Assembly: GCA_009881125.1 (NCBI GenBank)
Contig: WXFH01000012.1
Location: 40,976-104,975 of the forward strand
Direction of reading: 5' to 3'
DNA length: 64,000 bases
Origin: Acidaminobacter sp.
Lineage (GTDB): Bacteria > Bacillota_A > Clostridia > Peptostreptococcales > Acidaminobacteraceae
Positions 8,624-16,866 of this stretch are shown piece by piece. The notes beneath the pieces are model-generated. The model ran no database searches. It saw nothing but the letters and a program-made list of their open reading frames with translations, and was not told the DNA's origin. Positions within the stretch are counted from its first letter, which is position 1; every line of letters starts with the position of its first letter. A program made the position numbers and the translations under genes.

Positions 8624-10873
8624 CTAAACCATTGCCACCTTAAACGTATAAGTGGACGTCGTGATTTTGTCCGGTGCGACAACTTTCACCGTGATGACCT
8701 GGCCATCCTTGACAGCGATCTTGTTGCTGGAGCGGTAGGCAACGGCCTTGCCATCCACCGTAATAGACGCCGCCTTCGTGGACATGGATGTCGGGATTAC
8801 AGTGATGCTTGTGTTTGCCTTAGGCACTTTGACCGTATAGTCGTAAGCCCAAGGATTGAAGCGGTTTTGAAGCGCGTTCTTCACCGCGATCTCCTTGCCC
8901 GCCCAAGTGAATGGCGCACCCGGCGCCGCGTATTCCACGGTCTTTCCGACCAATTCTCCGCCTGCAAATTCAATGTTGGACAGGACAGAGTATTTGACGT
9001 GACCGCCAAAATTGTAGTTTAACCCCACATTAGCCGCGTCTGCCATGTAAGGGCGCACCTTGAGGTCCGTGGTTGAAGACAAGAATTCCGCGTTGTCGCC
9101 CATAACTCCTGTCAGCTTGATGGCGCACCAGTTGGTGCCGTCTTTCCACATGTCGCCAATCATGGTCGTTCTCGCTCCCGGCGCGTCTGTACCGCCGCGC
9201 AGGGATGGACGGCAGCCGCCCTCACCCTTGTCGACGACCTGTTGTAAGGCTGCCTCATAGAGCTTCAGGTTGTTGTCGCTGAGGGGCGACTCGTCATGAC
9301 CCGTGAAGAGCTTGTCTGACTTGCCTCCCTCTTTGGTGTATTTCGAGTAAGACTGCTGGACAAAGGAAAGGAGAAGGTCCGGCGGCATACCCGCCACACC
9401 GACGTTGTCTGCAGATCCCGCACGGGTACAGCCATAGAAGTCTGAAGCAAACAGGAGACCGTTTTTCTTGTCGTGGATTGCCACATTGCCATTGGCATGA
9501 CCCGGCAGCGCAACAACCTCAAAGACAATACCGCCGCCAAGGTCGAACTTCATGCCCTCATCAACGTTCTTAACTTTTGCCTGCGATTCCGGCGTAGAGA
9601 AGATTGGCTTGAATGGGCCTGAAGTGGAAGACGTAGACGCCCAGCCCCGCTCACTCAGGTAAACGTCGACGCCCGCGTTCATGAAGTTCATGGCCTGGGC
9701 ATCGTGGTCACCGTGCTCATGGCCTATGATCAGGATGTACGGTTTTGTGGCGAAACCATCGACAAAGGTCTTCAGGTTCTTTTTATCCGCAGGGGTCTGC
9801 AGGGCGTCGAAAACAATGCCGCTTGTCGGCCCTTCTATGTACCAAGCCAGAGGCCGGACAGACTCAGAATCGTTGCAAATTCTGAAGATCGCCGGGCTGA
9901 CAGAAGTCTTCTTCTCCATCTGGAGCACCTGGAAGTCATCCATGAGCGGGCGGTGGAGGTTCCAGACAAAGGTCTGAACCGGGCTGGCAGCCATGCCGTC
10001 TTTGAACGCTACGGCTTTATAGGTCACGACACGGTCCGTCGGCACCGGCTCATCCGGGCCGCCGCCGCGAGTGCCAATCATTTCCATGATATGCCCTTTG
10101 GTTTCGACCGTGTAAACTTCACTGTCCGCAGTTGGCTCTGAGCCGTCCGTGGTGTAGTGAATGGCCGCTCCAGGCGTTGGACAGTAGAGCTTGACATAAC
10201 GTCTGGGCGCGACAGAATTCGCTTTAGGCAGCGCTTGAACCGGCGCGACCATGGTTCCTGTGATTTTGCTGAACAGAACTTCCATTTCGTCCACGGTCAG
10301 CGCTCTCTTTGGCTGGAACAGCTGATCTGAATTAATAGTCAAATAACCAAGCGCCGCCAACGTGTTGACACTGGCTCTGGCGTAAGAAGAAATCGAGGCC
10401 TCATCCTTAAAGAAACCCGTTTTCGTGGTCAGCGGCAGATGGAATGCCTTCACCATCATGACGGCTGCATCCTGACGGGCCAGCTGGGCGTTCGGGTCAA
10501 AATAGCCATTGCCAATACCGCTGGTCACACTTTCCTCATAAGCTGTCTCGATTTGCTTGCCATAGCGGTCTGCCGTCTTGACATCCTTGAATTGCTTCAG
10601 CGGCGCCTTCCAAATATCGTTGTACTGCGTCGGATGCGGCCATGCAAAATAATTAGAGACTTTGCCGATGAATTCCGCACGCGACACCCCATTAGCCAAA
10701 GGCGCCTCGACGTCCGCAAACACCGTATAGCCCGGAATAGCGCTCGTTACGGCAATCCCTGCGGCACCAACAGCCATGCCCTTCAGGAAGTTTCTTCTGG
10801 AGAGTCCCTCTTCCGAAAGCCCGAGGGTTTCCATTCTGTTCTCTTTTTGATCGGTTGTCTTGTCTTTAGTCAC
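8624..10873 (-). CDS. Tat-exported SLH and metallo-beta-lactamase-fold protein
   Basis: 749 residues, GTG start 10873 behind GGAGG. Domains: twin-arginine signal (SRRNFLKG, residues 25-32, then a hydrophobic Ala/Gly-rich stretch and an Ala-x-Ala-like end); S-layer-homology-like repeats about 60-210 (NGYFDPNAQLARQDAAVMMVKAF); a CHB_HEX-type beta domain about 222-300 (AAIHYTTDGSEPTADSEVY); an MBL hydrolase domain with HEHGDHD at about 385-391 and metal ligands in LPGHANGNVAIHD and FTGHDES; and a C-terminal cadherin-like beta-sandwich. The Tat signal implies export of a folded metal enzyme that SLH repeats would tether to the wall. Substrate unknown. tatA-tatA-tatC lie just upstream on the same strand. 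Confidence 0.85.
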   Translation of the reverse strand: MTKDKTTDQKENRMETLGLSEEGLSRRNFLKGMAVGAAGIAVTSAIPGYTVFADVEAPLANGVSRAEFIGKVSNYFAWPHPTQYNDIWKAPLKQFKDVKTADRYGKQIETAYEESVTSGIGNGYFDPNAQLARQDAAVMMVKAFHLPLTTKTGFFKDEASISSYARASVNTLAALGYLTINSDQLFQPKRALTVDEMEVLFSKITGTMVAPVQALPKANSVAPRRYVKLYCPTPGAAIHYTTDGSEPTADSEVYTVETKGHIMEMIGTRGGGPDEPVPTDRVVTYKAVAFKDGMAASPVQTFVWNLHRPLMDDFQVLQMEKKTSVSPAIFRICNDSESVRPLAWYIEGPTSGIVFDALQTPADKKNLKTFVDGFATKPYILIIGHEHGDHDAQAMNFMNAGVDVYLSERGWASTSSTSGPFKPIFSTPESQAKVKNVDEGMKFDLGGGIVFEVVALPGHANGNVAIHDKKNGLLFASDFYGCTRAGSADNVGVAGMPPDLLLSFVQQSYSKYTKEGGKSDKLFTGHDESPLSDNNLKLYEAALQQVVDKGEGGCRPSLRGGTDAPGARTTMIGDMWKDGTNWCAIKLTGVMGDNAEFLSSTTDLKVRPYMADAANVGLNYNFGGHVKYSVLSNIEFAGGELVGKTVEYAAPGAPFTWAGKEIAVKNALQNRFNPWAYDYTVKVPKANTSITVIPTSMSTKAASITVDGKAVAYRSSNKIAVKDGQVITVKVVAPDKITTSTYTFKVAMV

Positions 10874-10919
10874 AAATCCTACCTCCTCAGTACTTGATGG
10901 TCCTTAACCACAGACCTAA

Positions 10920-10945
10920 AATAAAAACGGCTGCAAAGCCGCTTT
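10920..10945 (-). terminator. small hairpin between tatC and the Tat substrate gene
   Basis: Minus strand CGGCT-TTGC-AGCCG followed by TTTTTATTTT. It could end part of the tat transcript, giving separate levels for transporter and substrate. Confidence 0.5.
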
Positions 10946-11031
10946 GTTGCCGCTTCAGCGCCCCACACAGAACTTTGATTTACGTACTTTCGTTCCCCAA
11001 CCCTTCAAGTGTCCGGCGTGGGGCGCCCTTG

Positions 11032-11778
11032 TCAACTTGCTTCTCTCAGTGCCAACTTGCGTCTAAACATCACACTGCTGATCCAGGTGCTGATTTCGAA
11101 GAGCACCAGCATCGGCACAGCAATCAGGATTTGCGAGGTTACATCTGGCGGCGTAATGACGGCTGCTATAATAAAGACCGCCAGAATCACATATTTACGA
11201 TTTTTCCTCAGGAGCCTCGGATTGAGAATGCCCAGCTGTGTCAGCAGGATAATGACTATAGGCATTTCAAAGACAAGCCCAAAGGTCAGAATTGTATTCA
11301 CGACAAAATTCAGGTAGTTCTGAATGGAAACCATGGCTTGAATTGTCTGGCCATCCCCAAAATTTCCCCCGTTGAGCCCGGCGAAGTATTTCAGCGTGAA
11401 AGGCAGGACGACTTCATAGGCAAAAACGCCGCCCAACAGGAAGAGCGCCATGCCAAAGGTCATCACAAAAGCTGCCGCGGTGCGTTCCCGGCGCGTCAAG
11501 CCCGGTCGAATGAACTGCCAGGTCTGGAAGCCAATCACTGGAAATGCCACGACAACGCCGCAAATAATCGCGATTCTTATGTAGGCGATCAGCAGCTCCG
11601 CCGGCGCGACGTAAATGAACTCGAAATCCTTGGCTTTGCCCACCAGATGCTTAATGACGAACTCCGATCTTGCCAGGCACACGCTCATGGCGGCGACAAA
11701 GCAGATCGCGCTGACCACCAGCCGCTTTCTCAACTCGTTCAGATGAGAAATCAGCGTCGTTGTTTTATTGGCTGGCAT
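11032..11778 (-). CDS. tatC: Sec-independent protein translocase TatC
   Basis: 248 residues with six predicted membrane helices. Family marks: LISHLNELRKRL near the N-terminus (the conserved twin-arginine-receptor region with Glu), IRPGLTRRERTAA, FGLVFEMPIVII, and VITPPDVTSQILIAVPMLVLFEIS in helices 5-6. TatC binds the twin-arginine signal and recruits TatA to make the export pore. It follows the second tatA by 8 nt and precedes the large Tat-signal protein, so the four genes form one export unit. Confidence 0.95.
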   Translation of the reverse strand: MPANKTTTLISHLNELRKRLVVSAICFVAAMSVCLARSEFVIKHLVGKAKDFEFIYVAPAELLIAYIRIAIICGVVVAFPVIGFQTWQFIRPGLTRRERTAAAFVMTFGMALFLLGGVFAYEVVLPFTLKYFAGLNGGNFGDGQTIQAMVSIQNYLNFVVNTILTFGLVFEMPIVIILLTQLGILNPRLLRKNRKYVILAVFIIAAVITPPDVTSQILIAVPMLVLFEISTWISSVMFRRKLALREAS

Positions 11779-11786
11779 GGCCTTCT

Positions 11787-11960
11787 TCAGCCCTCTTCCC
11801 GCTCGGTCAGAGGCTCAGCTTCCGCCTTGGAGATACTCCTCTTGAAGTTGCCTATAGTCTGTCCAACCGCCTTCCCCAGCTGCGGCAGCTTGGTGGGCCC
11901 AAAGATCAACACCGCAATACCAAAGATGACCATCAACTCAGTTGTTCCAAATCTTCCCAT
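11787..11960 (-). CDS. tatA: Tat translocase subunit TatA/E (second copy)
   Basis: 57 residues from ATG 11960 (MGRFGTTELMVIFGIAVLIFGPTKLPQLGKAVGQ), chosen for the GGAAGGGG site just upstream; an upstream in-frame start at 11996 is unlikely. One N-terminal helix, the FGPTKLPQLG hinge and an amphipathic helix (GQTIGNFKRSIS) define the family. TatA monomers polymerise to form the size-fitting pore. Two similar TatA proteins in tandem may correspond to TatA and TatB-like functions. Confidence 0.93.
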   Translation of the reverse strand: MGRFGTTELMVIFGIAVLIFGPTKLPQLGKAVGQTIGNFKRSISKAEAEPLTEREEG

Positions 11961-12026
11961 GACTTTACCCCTTCCTGACTCACTAAGTTTTTTCACCTAT
12001 AACAAGCGCTCACTTCTCTGATCTCA

Positions 12027-12230
12027 TTACGTTGATTCCCGCTCAACCGCCTCTTCCGCGCCGAATAAATCTCCGCTTTCCAAGTCCTTCTCAATAGTAG
12101 TCGCATATCGCTTGAGAGAGCCAATGGAACGTCCGGCTATTTTACCAAGCTCCGGCAGCTTTGAAGGTCCAAAGATGACCAAAGCCACAGCAAAGATCAG
12201 TATGAGCTCTGTAGTCCCTATTCCTGACAA
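12027..12230 (-). CDS. tatA: Tat translocase subunit TatA/E (first copy)
   Basis: 67 residues, TTG start at 12230 behind AGGTGATC. Same layout as its neighbour: GIGTTELILIFAVALVIFGPSKLPELGKIAGRSIGSLKRYA, followed by an acidic tail (EKDLESGDLFGAEEAVERES). The longer acidic C-terminus differs from the downstream copy. First gene of the tatA-tatA-tatC-substrate unit. Confidence 0.92.
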   Translation of the reverse strand: MSGIGTTELILIFAVALVIFGPSKLPELGKIAGRSIGSLKRYATTIEKDLESGDLFGAEEAVEREST

Positions 12231-12627
12231 TGAAGATCACCTCCGCCGATAGTTATGTTTTGAAAACTCGGTGTCTGACACCGAGTTTCACTTTGACGCT
12301 TCAGCTCAAACGGTTTTGGTTTGGAACTTGGTGTCTGACACCGAGTTCCACGCCACCGAGTTTCACCTTGACGCCTCAGCTCAACCAGGTATGAAATGAT
12401 CTTGCTGATACCAACACCTTAGCGAATTCCCGGCCGCAGCATAAGCACCAGGATAGCGAAAGATGTATCAAATGGACCTTTCACCTGTTTCAATTCAGAG
12501 CATTTTGTTTCAATATTCTGCTTATTGGTCTTCTACGCTGTATCAGACCCTCGCATTCTGTACAATCCATGTTATAATCATATCCAGCAACACTACCTTC
12601 TACGGAGTGGAAAGGAGGACCGAAATA
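12231..12627. other. intergenic region with duplicated palindrome and AraC-gene promoter
   Basis: Contains two copies of the GGTGTCTGACACC palindrome (separate entry), a GCCGATAGT variant of the dispersed motif at 12245, and a likely -10 (TATAAT, 12573-12578) for the AraC-type gene. Confidence 0.6.
12267..12380. repeat. two-copy palindromic repeat AACTCGGTGTCTGACACCGAGTT
   Basis: Copy 1: AAACTCGGTGTCTGACACCG at 12267 continuing to AGTTT, a near-perfect 26-nt palindrome. Copy 2 at about 12327 with AACTTGGTGTCTGACACCGAG. Each is followed by a similar CACTTTGACGCTTCAGCTCA-like tail, so the whole ~60-bp unit is duplicated. Confidence 0.85.
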
Positions 12628-15000
12628 ATGCATCTGAGATCGTTTTTTTCAAATCGTCTGTTTATTAAGATGCTGATGTACTTCAGCACGCTGTTGATTC
12701 CCGTCCTCCTCATCGGCATCCTCTTCTATAACTATTCGGTTTCTGAAGCAAAGAAGGACTTTAGCCAAAACATTACAAAGAATCTTGAGTTTTCTATGGA
12801 ACTCATTGACCATTCTGTTCAAATGGCGGTGGACGCGAGCCTCAATCTGATGATGGAAGACGCTTTCTTCGAGCCCGTCATGAGCTCACCTGAGATGAGC
12901 ACGGAGCAAAAACGCCACTTTGAGAGCATGATTCAAGCTATCGTCAAAAGTCAGAACATCTCCAACTATTTTATTGACAACCTTTTCGTCTTCAGAGACA
13001 GTGAGTGGGTGTTTCGGAGCGCCGGTCCGGAAACCTTTGACCGCTTCTTCAGGGAGCTATACTGGTTCGAAAAGTATCCGGTGCCTTTTTGGAAAACTTA
13101 TCTGACCAGGCCATCAGCGGTTCAGTATCTGTCCCCAACCTTGATCAAAACCTCGAGCGGCAGCACAAAAACCGTGATTCCCACCGTTGCCGTAGAGCAT
13201 AGTCCCAAGGGCAATATAGCGGTAGTCGCGTGCCTTTCCACCAGCGCGATTCATGAGACCATCCGATCCAACATGATCTATCCCGAAACGGAATTTATCT
13301 TACTGGACACGGCGGACAATATCATAACCAGCAGCCGGGATGACCTATGGAACAGCGACGCTGTCGAAAGGCTCAAGTCGCTCAGTGCCGCCGGTCCCTC
13401 CGAACTCATTCCTCTGGAGTGGCAAGGTGAAAATTACCTGGTTTCAGCTCTGTCTTCCGAGCGCCTTGAATGGACCTACTACACCATCACGCCAAGCTAC
13501 TATTTCAGGGCAGAAGCCAACAATGTCCTTTCCGTCACCTTTTGGACGAGCATTGCCATCATTTTGCTCGGCATAGGCCTAGCTTTGATATTCAGCGTCA
13601 GACTCTACAGCCCCATCAACAATATACGGGAAATCCTTATGCAAAACGGCGGCAGTGAAGGCACCGGCGGGCCTGCACCAAAGCATCAGAATGAGTTTGA
13701 ACTCATACAGTCAGCCCTTCATGAGCTGCTCAGCGAAAAAACCGCCTACTCTGACAAAGTCCACGAGCTGTCCTCCGAGTATTTGGACAACGCGTTTATC
13801 CAGCTGCTTCGCGGCCATTCCCTGGATCCCATCAAAAAATTCAGGACATTGATTCGGGACGACCTCCGGTTCACAACTGAGACGTTTCTCTGTTTCTCCG
13901 TAGTCTTTGACTTTAACGAGCGCTTCTTTACAAAGATTGAGAGCCAGGAGCGGCACCATGTCCTGGAAAGCATAAAAATCATTATTCTGGATGCCTTGGC
14001 AGCCCAAAACAGAGTTTATCTGCTTGAGCTCGAACCGGGACATTTTGTGGGTATAGCCAATCTGGACACCCATCAGGATCAGGTGACGCTGATGAAATCC
14101 CTCGAACAACTGCTCTTATCTTTTTCTTATGAATTGAAGCATTACAGAATTTACATCGGTGTTGGCAGAATCCACGGTGGTCTGAACAAGCTGTGGCTCT
14201 CCTATTCCGAAGCCCAGTACGCCCTGGAAGCCGCAACCGGGTCAGCGCAGAATCAGGTGGCGGACGCCTCAACCCTTGAAATCAAGCCCCATCATATCTA
14301 CACCTTCAAAGATGAGGAAAAGATCATGAATTGCCTCCAAGCCCGGGATGAAGCCGGACTAGAAAGTATTCTCGATGGGCTGGTGAGACAGACTGAGACC
14401 ATCGGCAGCACAGGCTTTAGCCGGCAGGCGCTGTTCCACGATCTGCACCGAACCGCTGCACGCTACGCCGCCGCCCACGGACTGGATTTTTACACTGCCC
14501 TGGATCAGCAGGTCTGGTCCTGGACCACGCAGACCCACGGAGCGGAAGTCGAGCCAGGGATTAACCCGGATAAGGCTGTGCTGCTTCAGATGTTTAAATC
14601 TCTCATGGCTCTGGCTGAGCCGCCTTCAGACCGATCGGCACAAATGATTCAAAACGTCGTCACCTTCATTGACGATCACTTCCACGAAGATATCCACCCC
14701 GAGCTGATCGCCAGTCAGGCAGGCATCTCTGTCAAATACCTCTCCAAGCTTTTCAAGTCCCAAACGAACCAGAATCTGACGGATTACATCAGTCAAAAGC
14801 GCATATTCAAGGCAAAGGCGCTGCTAAACACCACCACGCTCTCCATAGATGATATCTATCCCATGGTGGGGCTGCAAAGCCGGGTGACGTTTTACCGACT
14901 TTTTAAGAAACACGTCGGCACCAATCCGGGGAGCTATAGAAAAGGTACCGACCAGGACTTGGATCAGGGACAGGAGGCGGATGCAGATGAAAATGAATAA
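12628..15000 (+). CDS. membrane-bound AraC family regulator with extracellular sensor
   Basis: 790 residues. ATG 12628 has AAAGGAGG 8-10 nt upstream; the open frame extends further but without a ribosome site. Layout: short cytoplasmic end, membrane helix at about 15-35 (MYFSTLLIPVLLIGILFY), a ~260-residue extracytoplasmic Cache-like sensor, second helix about 299-322 (FWTSIAIILLGIGLALIF), a linker with GGDEF-remnant-like features, and a C-terminal AraC double helix-turn-helix from about 680 (HPELIASQAGISVKYLSKLF; LSIDDIYPMVGLQSRVTFYRLF). It is the YesN-like one-component type that senses outside and binds DNA inside. It overlaps the lipoprotein gene by 14 nt. Confidence 0.88.
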   Translation: MHLRSFFSNRLFIKMLMYFSTLLIPVLLIGILFYNYSVSEAKKDFSQNITKNLEFSMELIDHSVQMAVDASLNLMMEDAFFEPVMSSPEMSTEQKRHFESMIQAIVKSQNISNYFIDNLFVFRDSEWVFRSAGPETFDRFFRELYWFEKYPVPFWKTYLTRPSAVQYLSPTLIKTSSGSTKTVIPTVAVEHSPKGNIAVVACLSTSAIHETIRSNMIYPETEFILLDTADNIITSSRDDLWNSDAVERLKSLSAAGPSELIPLEWQGENYLVSALSSERLEWTYYTITPSYYFRAEANNVLSVTFWTSIAIILLGIGLALIFSVRLYSPINNIREILMQNGGSEGTGGPAPKHQNEFELIQSALHELLSEKTAYSDKVHELSSEYLDNAFIQLLRGHSLDPIKKFRTLIRDDLRFTTETFLCFSVVFDFNERFFTKIESQERHHVLESIKIIILDALAAQNRVYLLELEPGHFVGIANLDTHQDQVTLMKSLEQLLLSFSYELKHYRIYIGVGRIHGGLNKLWLSYSEAQYALEAATGSAQNQVADASTLEIKPHHIYTFKDEEKIMNCLQARDEAGLESILDGLVRQTETIGSTGFSRQALFHDLHRTAARYAAAHGLDFYTALDQQVWSWTTQTHGAEVEPGINPDKAVLLQMFKSLMALAEPPSDRSAQMIQNVVTFIDDHFHEDIHPELIASQAGISVKYLSKLFKSQTNQNLTDYISQKRIFKAKALLNTTTLSIDDIYPMVGLQSRVTFYRLFKKHVGTNPGSYRKGTDQDLDQGQEADADENE

Positions 15001-16624
15001 AGCAGCTAAGCGTCCAGGAAGCGAAGTCCAGGCAGCGCTGTTCTTCCCGGCGGACAGAAGGCATCATGGCCTGTTGCTGATCATGCTGAGCCTAATATTG
15101 GTTGCCGGATTATCTCTGACGGCTTGCCAACAGACAGAGAAGCTTGAGCCCACAACCCAGGCGTCTGATGAAGCGCCTCTCAAAGTGAGGATCATGCGCC
15201 GCGAGTCTGTCTTCCAGCCTATCAATATTAATCCGGAAACCCGCACCCGCGTTCAGGCAGCCACGGGCATAGATCTTCAAATTGAAGCTGTACCGAGCAG
15301 CAATTATCCAAGTAAGCTCAAACTGTCACTGGCCTCGGAAAATTTGCCGGATATAATTGAGATGTCATACCCTGAAATGCTTCAGTCCGTTTCCACAGGC
15401 CGACTCGCGCCCCTGAACGACTTGATCGCTGAACATGCGCCCCACTTTAGTCAGCTTTTGGAGGATCGCCCTGAACTTAAGTCTTTAATGGTTCAGGACG
15501 ACTACTATGCTTTTCCAATGATCGTTTGGAAGTCTCTCCCGACCGCCGCTGTTCCTATTCTTCGTGCAGATATACTTGCCGCCTTGAATCTTGGGGACCG
15601 TCAGGACTTATCAAGACCAAAGACCTACGACGAGCTCCTTGAGCTTCTTATTCAGATTAAAGCGGCGCATCCAAACCAAGATCTGTGGATCAATCGCAGC
15701 GGGACGCGAAATTTAATATCTAACATTTCCTATCCGTTGGGCTCAGGGTTCAGTCAGTCCACCTCCTTTTACTTTGAGCCGCGCTCCGGGAATGGCGAAT
15801 TCTTGTACGGCCCTGCCCACAGCAGCTTCAAAGAGGTGCTGGTCTTCTTAAACAAGGCTTATGAAAGCGGGGTTTTAGATCCCTACTACGCCCTGACCAC
15901 CGTGGATGAATGGCAGCAAAAGCTCAGTACAGGCCAAGCGTTGTTCTTCTTTGACCTGCCCATTAATCTCGAAAACTTCAATGTGCCTTTGAGAAAGCTG
16001 AACGCCGCCTATGCCTTCGCACCGCTTCTAAACATCAAAAATACCGCGGGAGAAGCCCGAATCAGTCTGCAATACGACACTCACTGGCTGCACACCTATT
16101 ACGCGATCTCCTCCAAATCCAAAAACATTGAAGCTGCCATACGGCTCCTCGACTGGCTGTATTCCGAGGAGGGCGCCTCTGTCGCCAATTATGGAACCCT
16201 TGGAACGGACTACACCTTGGAGGATGGCCGCGCGATTATTCAGCCGGAGCATTTCATGCGCTATAAAGAGGAGCCCTTCAGCTTCAGGCTGATGCAGTAT
16301 GAACGCGGCACCGGTCAAGGCTTTTTCACGCCCTATTTGGATCAAACCTTCCAGTTCCAGATTCAGCCTCAGCTGGAGGACGTCATGGATCAAATCGTTC
16401 AGAGCGGCATGGGGCAGCCATCGCCCTTACCGCCGCCTCTGACCATGAAAGAAACGATCCGGGTCAGCGAACTCATTAAGCGTTTAGATGCAATTTTGTT
16501 TGAAACCATAGACGCCTATATCATTGGTGAAATCTCCACGGATCAATTCGAATCGAATTTGATGCGTCAGCTTCAGGAGGCTGGAGCCGGGGAACTTGAG
16601 GCAATTTTGAATCACGAAAGATGA
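14987..16624 (+). CDS. extracellular solute-binding lipoprotein (family 1 type)
   Basis: About 545 residues. ATG 14987 is preferred because GGAGG (14973-14977) is 9 nt upstream; ATG at 14981 or 14993 are alternatives. A lipobox LSLTAC gives an N-terminal lipid-modified Cys. The body has oligosaccharide/peptide SBP features: LPDIIEMSY, GRLAPLNDLIAEHAP, LLDWLYSEEGASVANYG, YTLEDGRAI, typical of Paenibacillus LipO-like ABC binding proteins. No ABC permease or ATPase gene lies next to it. The overlap with the membrane AraC regulator suggests the pair works together, possibly with permeases encoded elsewhere, or as a ligand-presenting sensor. Confidence 0.85.
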   Translation: MKMNKAAKRPGSEVQAALFFPADRRHHGLLLIMLSLILVAGLSLTACQQTEKLEPTTQASDEAPLKVRIMRRESVFQPININPETRTRVQAATGIDLQIEAVPSSNYPSKLKLSLASENLPDIIEMSYPEMLQSVSTGRLAPLNDLIAEHAPHFSQLLEDRPELKSLMVQDDYYAFPMIVWKSLPTAAVPILRADILAALNLGDRQDLSRPKTYDELLELLIQIKAAHPNQDLWINRSGTRNLISNISYPLGSGFSQSTSFYFEPRSGNGEFLYGPAHSSFKEVLVFLNKAYESGVLDPYYALTTVDEWQQKLSTGQALFFFDLPINLENFNVPLRKLNAAYAFAPLLNIKNTAGEARISLQYDTHWLHTYYAISSKSKNIEAAIRLLDWLYSEEGASVANYGTLGTDYTLEDGRAIIQPEHFMRYKEEPFSFRLMQYERGTGQGFFTPYLDQTFQFQIQPQLEDVMDQIVQSGMGQPSPLPPPLTMKETIRVSELIKRLDAILFETIDAYIIGEISTDQFESNLMRQLQEAGAGELEAILNHER

Positions 16625-16635
16625 AGGCGTGAGGA

Positions 16636-16668
16636 AAGGGGATGTCAGCGCGACATCCCCTTTTTTCA
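16636..16668 (+). terminator. terminator of the AraC-lipoprotein operon
   Basis: AAAGGGGATGTC / GACATCCCCTTTT stem with AGCGC loop and T6 tail, 12 nt after the stop. Confidence 0.9.
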
Positions 16669-16677
16669 GGTGAGAAA

Positions 16678-16733
16678 GGCGGGATCGATAGGCTAAAGGG
16701 CCCTGGCGCCTTAAGCCTATCGACCCCGCCTTC
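16678..16733. repeat. inverted repeat of the GGGATCGATAGGC family
   Basis: GGCGGGATCGATAGGCT ... AGCCTATCGACCCCGCC with an inner GGCGCC-type pairing. Related hairpins or half copies are at 29.44 kb and 47.37 kb. Confidence 0.75.
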
Positions 16734-16866
16734 CCTCTCTCCCCCAACCCCGCCATCTTCCCCATTTAATTTTTCCTCCGGTTGTGGTACGCTGTAAAAA
16801 AGACCATATAAATTTTTTCGTATGATTTATAACACCGCTTAAAACAACCGAACGGAGGTTATTAAA

